Source: Nothophaeocryptopus gaeumannii (taxonomy: Eukaryota > Ascomycota > Dothideomycetes > Mycosphaerellales > Mycosphaerellaceae). From it: a stretch of 64,000 nucleotides of DNA. The DNA is taken from NCBI GenBank assembly GCA_031771865.1, contig JASISA010000023.1, forward strand, positions 124,001-188,000, written 5' to 3'. A program made the translations under genes and the position numbers. Every line of letters begins with the position of its first letter. The stretch's first letter is position 1. Below the pieces are notes generated by a model. That model saw only the letters and a list, made by a program, of their open reading frames with translations, did no database searches and had not been told where the DNA came from. Of the stretch, positions 59,277 to 64,000 are shown piece after piece.

Positions 59277-60378
59277 CTTCGCGGTGTCAGTATTGGCGAC
59301 GGTGTGAGTACTCGTATGCGTACTTCGTCTGTGGCTCGGAGGTGTCGTGAGGGTGCAATCGGTACTATTGTGAGCAGGAGAGATTGAGGCTCACTTCGAG
59401 ATGCATGACGGAAGTCGGCGAGTTGCGGAAAGCTCCGTGTGGCCTGACTTGTTGCCTGACACTTGTGATGGAGCCAACATCGCGTCTTCGCCATCCTCTC
59501 TCAAACACCAACATCTATCACTCACGGTGCCACCAAAGCGCGACGGCTCTGCTATTATCACGGTGCCAGGAGTCAGGGCCATGAGCGGCAGCTGATCAGC
59601 CTTGTTCATATTTCAGTAGGGCTCTCGGGTCCAAGCAGATGCGAACGTCTTCCATCAACGCGAAATGGTTCCTGGCGGAGGCACACATTGGTCCAGAACC
59701 GTCTTTCACTTCGATCGGGCGAGATCCGCGCTCCGTATCTCTAGCCAGGTCCTGTCCGGCATTTATGTGCTATCTATCAGGACCGGAGTCCTGTTCATAC
59801 GGATTACCCGATCCCTTCCATGAGTCCAAGCGGAACCGCACTGTAGACGGCACCTTGGCCATGGCGCTTTGGCATCCGGAGGTGCATTTGAGAAATCCAG
59901 GATCAAATCCCTTGGATACATCCTTAATCATGCGGAAAACGACCTGCGAGGTAAGCTCCTTAATTCGCTCAAAATGCCCTATAACGTCTCAATCACCATT
60001 CCCTCTCGGTTTCACTACTCTTAAAGTTGAAGATATGCAAGGATTTGGTTTATGGTTTACACTCTCAGTTGCTGTATGGTAGGCCAGTGAGAAGCTTTGA
60101 GCAAGTTTCGATGCATCACGGATCCCACACGCGCACCTACATCCAGTCAGCTAATCGCTGCAATGGCTGACCGCGCTGCAACTGCCGCAGCCACGCGAGT
60201 ATGAGATGCGCTATGTGACAGGCGATCTGTCGGGAACGTAGAATAATGCGTCTGGCCATGCGGGTTACATATGAGGGTCCTGGTTCAAGGGCGAGGCCAA
60301 GCTTATATTTGCAGCAACCACCTCATTGAAATCGCAATGGTGCCATTGGACTTTGAATAGGAACCATCAATCAACAAG
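59277..60378. other. Intergenic region without recognised gene
   Basis: About 1.1 kb between the divergent COX8 and ferric reductase genes. A 147-codon plus-strand ORF at 59639-60082 has no protein-family features and is probably chance. Confidence 0.4.
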
Positions 60379-62561
60379 ATGCCATCCCAAAGCTGGATGG
60401 CCGCAACTATTCTCAGTGTAACCGCTTGCATCCTCCCAACCACAGCTTCCCAAGGGCAGGCCGGCCATGGATTCGTCGGGTATGGCATCAACATGTACAA
60501 GCCTGCTTGCGCATCTGGATGTCGAGACGCCTTCTCGAACTATGCTCTGAAATGCGAGGGGCCTCATGGCTACTCCAATATGTACATGGACGGCATGTGG
60601 ATGGAAATGCCTACCACGGAGTGCTACGCCACAAATGACCCTTTCCTGCAGTCGGTCGCCTACTGCGTTTCTACCCACTGCCAGGACGTAACCGAGTGGA
60701 AGCTCGAGCGATGGTGGGATACAAGAGTACCTGGCCGCATGCCAAATCAGCCCACGCCCAAGGAAACATACCAGCAGACTCTGGCCAGAATTACAACGCC
60801 GCCTACTACCATCACGCCCTCCAACGAGACGCTCAATAGAACGAGCCTGGTCGATGAAGCATCTTATACAGCCAGCTTCAATGCAGACTACATCTTTGAG
60901 ATCAACGAGGCCGCACATGTACGCTACGGGTATGAAGAGCAATTTCCCGCTGTGCAGCTCAGCTAACGGAATCTAGACTCGTGCTGCTCACAACAGGAGC
61001 AGCAATTCCTATCGCACTATCTTTAATGCGCTTCATTCCATTCCCGAAGACGCTAATCAGCAGATTCAATGCCATGTTCATCGACGCACCTATTTTCGGA
61101 TCCTACCACCGCGTTCCCGTGCTGAACGCTTTCCTAGCACCCACTCGTGGCCAAGCACTCTTCATCGCATACATCTGGATAATCAATGTCGTACTCTGCT
61201 CCGTGGGCTATCAGAGCCGCCAGCCGAATGGCTGGTACGCAACCAGATACGAAGAAATCGCGACATACGTATCTTATAGAACCGGGGTCCTCGCATTTGC
61301 GAACCTCCCCCTCATAATACTCTACGCTGGGCGCAACAACATTCTTCTCTGGGTCACGGACTGGTCTCACTCCACTTTTGTGTTACTCCATCGCTGGGTC
61401 GCGTTCATCTGCACTCTTCAAGCCTGCATACACTCTGCTGTCTTGCTCAATCAGTACATGACTATTCCTAGTAACGACTACCCTACTCAACACAAGCTCC
61501 CGTACTGGATCTGGGGCATCGTCGCTACGCTGGGACTGGTCATACTTCTACCGACCTCGATCTTACCATTACGTCGGAAGGCGTACGAACTCTTTCTGGC
61601 CTGGCATATCCTCGTCGCCTTCATCGCCGTCTTAATGGGCGCATACTGGCATGTGGTGCTCTGTTTTGAGCATCAATGGGGCTATGAGACTTGGATCTAT
61701 ATTGCGTTTGCTGTATGGGGCTTCGATCGGGTGACGAGGATCCTTCGCGTTGCCAGAAATGGTGTGAGAACGGGTCATATTACGGTGGTTGATGACGACT
61801 ATATTCGACTTGACATTCCTGGGATCTCGGCGTCTGGGCAGGTGTATATCTACTTTCCGACGTTGACGTGGCGCGTCTGGGAGAACCACCCGTTCTCGGT
61901 TGCTGATGCGCTGGTCACCAGGCCTACTGAGCCAGCCTCACCATCCGAATCGCTCTCGAATCCACCCAGCATCTCCAAAGATTCCGAAAAACTTCCCTCC
62001 CACGACATCCAACCCAGTCCATCCCCTCAACCCATTCCAACCAAACCCCTCCAACAGCTAGGTCTCACCTTCTTCATCCACACCCAAACCGGCCTAACCT
62101 CCCTACTCCGCTCCCGCACCACCCTCCCCCTCCTCATCGAATCCTCCTACGGGCACAACATCTACGGCGACCACGGCGGTATCTCCCTCTCCTCGTACCC
62201 CAACCTCATTTGCATAGCCGGCGGAGTCGGCATTACAGCTCTTCTTCCATTCATGTCCGCCCATGCCGGACGCAAGAAGTTGTTCTGGGGCGTGAGAAGT
62301 GGGAAGTTAGTTGAGGCGGTTGGGGATGTGATGGAAGGTATGGTGGGTAAGGAGGTGGAGATGGAGGTGAAAATTGGGGAGAGGTTGGATTTGAGGGGGA
62401 TTTTGGAGAGGGAGATTGCTGCTGATTCAGGAGTGGGGACGTGTGTGGTTGTCAGTGGACCGGCGGGGATGGCTGATGATGTTAGGGTGCTGGTTAGTGA
62501 GTTGGTCAGAAAGAACAAGCATGCGAATGTTGCGTTCGTGGAAGAGAGTTATAGCTGGTAG
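60379..62561 (+). CDS. Ferric/cupric reductase, FRE family
   Basis: Plasma-membrane flavocytochrome that reduces extracellular Fe(III) or Cu(II) with cytosolic NADPH before uptake. Exons 60379-60929 and 60977-62561 give 711 residues. A signal peptide (about residues 1-24) precedes a Cys-rich extracellular region (CASGCRDAFSNYALKC; HCQDVTEW). Several membrane helices follow. Haem-binding His pairs lie in STFVLLHRWVAFICTLQACIH and FLAWHILVAFIAVLMGAYWH. The cytosolic part has the FAD motif HPFSVAD and NADPH motifs AGGVGITALLPF and VVSGPAGMADDV. A Pro/Ser-rich insert lies between them. The 47-nt intron (donor GTATGA, branch GCTAAC, acceptor TCTAG) joins two frames exactly. Expression is probably iron-regulated, but I do not see a definite site. 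Confidence 0.93.
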
Positions 62562-62712
62562 ACATAAGGTGGACATCGGGGTGCTGACTGGAGCGGTGTT
62601 TGGAGGCTGGTGTGAGGATGTGAGTCAGCTCGCCGCCGCTGAGCCTGAGGCTCCAAGGTAGCCGCTCGAGCTCCGAATGAGGACACATTGAAATTCTTAC
62701 ATTTGACTCACC

Positions 62713-62735
62713 ACCAAGAGCCCGTGGCTCTTGGT
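62713..62735. repeat. Perfect 10-bp inverted repeat just before the tRNA
   Basis: ACCAAGAGCC-CGT-GGCTCTTGGT, ending 9 bp before the tRNA 5' end. A second smaller one, GAGCC-TGA-GGCTC, lies at 62641-62653. Function unknown. Confidence 0.5.
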
Positions 62736-62744
62736 CTAAGCAAC

Positions 62745-62817
62745 AGCTTGATAGCTCAGTCGGAAGAGCGATGGGCCCATAACCCGTAGGACGAAGGATC
62801 AAGACCTTCTCAAGCTA
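62745..62817 (+). tRNA. tRNA-Met (anticodon CAT), initiator-type
   Basis: Folds as a full cloverleaf without intron. The acceptor stem is AGCTTGA/TCAAGCT, the anticodon stem ATGGG/CCCGT with loop CCCATAA, the T stem GAAGG/CCTTC with loop ATCAAGA. The initiator hallmarks are present: A1:T72, three G:C pairs in the anticodon stem, GGGCCCATAACCC (C33) and A54/A60 in the T loop. A box TAGCTCAGTCGG and B box GGATCAAGACC fit the Pol III consensus. The D arm looks more elongator-like, so the initiator call is slightly less sure than tRNA-Met(CAT) itself. TTTT at 62827-62830 is the likely terminator. Confidence 0.88.
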
Positions 62818-62826
62818 TGTCCATTC

Positions 62827-62830
62827 TTTT
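62827..62830 (+). terminator. Pol III terminator of tRNA-Met
   Basis: Run of four T, 10 nt after the tRNA 3' end. Confidence 0.5.
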
Positions 62831-63232
62831 GCATTCGTGCAGTTCTTTTTGGTCAATGTCAAGACTCATCGTTTGCAGCTCTTGGTCTCGATATGCCACG
62901 CTTTACTTACTTTCTTTTTGAATACATGGGCCTTCATGGTCATGCATCTCTCCCAGCTATGTTTTTTGATCCTTCGGAGGCGTGTTCTCGCGTTCATGTG
63001 AGGGTTGCCGCAAGTGTACTAGAAAATGTCGCCTTTGCCGAACAGAGATATAGCACGAAGATTAGATAGTCGACGTCAGGGGCCAATCTCTCTTGGTCTA
63101 TGCTCGCTGAGAGCCTCGAGTTTCCTCTGTCCTGTTGTTCTCGCTTGACTTTCTGTGTCTCTATCCAATCTTCGCCTGCTCCCCATCGGATCTGTGCTCT
63201 ATGACAGCCACATGCCCTCTCTCTGCCTTTTC
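62831..63232. other. Intergenic region, tRNA to guanylate kinase
   Basis: About 400 bp, no gene. Probably 3' UTR of guanylate kinase. Confidence 0.4.
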
Positions 63233-63979
63233 TCACATCCCATCTTCTCTACCTTTGCCCATGCCCTGGACTTGAAGGTTCTCCTCTGGCACACAAAACT
63301 CCTTGAACTCCTTCCATGCTTTCTCTAAATCATCGTTCACAATAATCTTCTCAAACACGCCACTCTCCTTTGAGAATTCAATCTCCTTCTCCGCCTGCTT
63401 CAATCTCTCCAACACAGCCTCTTCCTTATCCGTTCCTCGCCCTCGTAATCTCTTCTCCAGTATCTCGATGGAAGGTGGTTGGACGGAAAGGTATCGTGCG
63501 TTCAAATCGGTCTTCTTGACCTGCTTCACACCCTGCGAATGCAGTTAGCCCTCACATCCCTCACCCATCCTTACTACTGCTTGATAGGACAACACATACC
63601 TCCATCTCAATATCCAGAATACAAGTCATCCCCTGTTCCGCAACATCCTTGACAGCTTTCACACTAGTCCCATAAAGATTACTCCCAAACTGCGCATGTT
63701 CGATAAATCCATTCTCATCCACGAGTTTCCGAAACTCATCCCGAGGCACGAACCAATACTCCCGGCCATGTTGCTCGCCGGGTCGCGGTTGCCGGGTAGT
63801 GTGCGAGACGGAGAGGGCGAAGCGGTTGGGGTATTGTTCGCGCAGACGGGTAATGAGCGTGGATTTGCCGGCGCCTGAGGGGCCGGAGACGACGATTGGG
63901 CGGGGCTTTTCTGGGATGGTCGTCAGTTTGGTGGGCGGTGAGTGTGGGAGGTGATTTGGAGGATACCGGTTGGAGCCAT
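63233..63979 (-). CDS. guk1: Guanylate kinase
   Basis: Phosphorylates GMP to GDP with ATP. Exons on the minus strand: 63979-63967, 63910-63600, 63532-63233, giving 207 residues, close to the 187 of yeast Guk1. The P-loop is PIVVSGPSGAGKSTLITRLR, spliced to MAPTEKPR. The GMP-binding core is VSHTTRQPRPGEQHGREYWF and FIEHAQFGSNLYGTSVKAV, then CILDIEMEGVKQVKKTDLNA across intron 2. The lid region follows (RLRGRGTDKEEAVLERLKQA). The C-terminus is acidic then Gly/Lys-rich. Donors are GTATCC and GTATGT. The gene is complete; its start codon is 22 bp from the window edge. Confidence 0.95.
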
Positions 63980-64000
63980 GTTGGCGAAAGAGCGACGGAT

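Noticed and set aside
59639..60082. 147-codon plus-strand ORF between COX8 and the ferric reductase
   Set aside because: No motifs and no introns that improve it; Ser/Pro/Leu composition expected by chance.
1..64000. CRISPR arrays, bacterial operons, prophage, intact transposons
   Set aside because: Introns, Pol III tRNA and eukaryotic gene families show a fungal nuclear genome; no regularly spaced repeats, transposase or reverse transcriptase frames were seen.

Overview
The window is a gene-dense piece of a nuclear genome from a filamentous ascomycete (Pezizomycotina), most likely a Dothideomycete. The evidence is short GT-AG introns (about 50-70 nt) with CTAAC branch points, a HET-domain gene, a fungal-type P450, an FRE-type metalloreductase, and housekeeping genes with fungal signatures. 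I cannot fix the genus from sequence alone. No CRISPR array, IS element, intact transposon or virus was recognised.

Layout. 1-7.7 kb: end of an unknown gene, a small membrane ORF, UBC9 (SUMO E2), PEX19, a conserved hypothetical, a mitochondrial PPR protein and a Cwf18/CCDC12 splicing factor. 9.6-16.3 kb: an Ssp1/Sak1-like (CaMKK-type) kinase and chorismate synthase. 16.3-21.8 kb: mostly non-coding, with one poorly resolved small gene and one gene interrupted by an in-frame TAG. 21.8-28.5 kb: ribonucleotide reductase large subunit (three exons, MluI boxes upstream), a 2-oxoglutarate/Fe(II) oxygenase and an F-box-like protein. 29.4-32.0 kb: an NAD(P) reductase and a frameshifted alpha/beta hydrolase.

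32.5-47.9 kb is the accessory part. It holds a decayed reading frame with three in-frame TAGs and a local family of RING-like proteins: two intact minus-strand copies, one copy with two in-frame TGAs, one intact plus-strand copy, and a C-terminal fragment directly behind that one. It also holds a P450 whose intron lacks a canonical 3' splice site, and a HET protein. MPP10, a housekeeping gene, sits inside this block. The RING-like copies share a zinc-ligand pattern that differs from canonical RING, a C-terminal RHHP-type domain and an upstream TGTCCTCAA motif. This is the most interesting system in the window.

48.4-64 kb returns to conserved genes: a SERF-type protein, a VAP/Scs2 ER protein, a UBA-UBX protein, a Nop15-like RRM protein, an SMN orthologue, Elongator subunit Elp1, COX8, an FRE-type ferric reductase, an initiator-type tRNA-Met and guanylate kinase. 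Many neighbours are divergent pairs sharing short promoters (UBC9/PEX19, PPR/Cwf18, RNR1/oxygenase, Scs2/UBX, Nop15/SMN).

Exon borders were worked out by hand from splice signals, frame and remembered family consensus. None was checked by alignment or RNA evidence.
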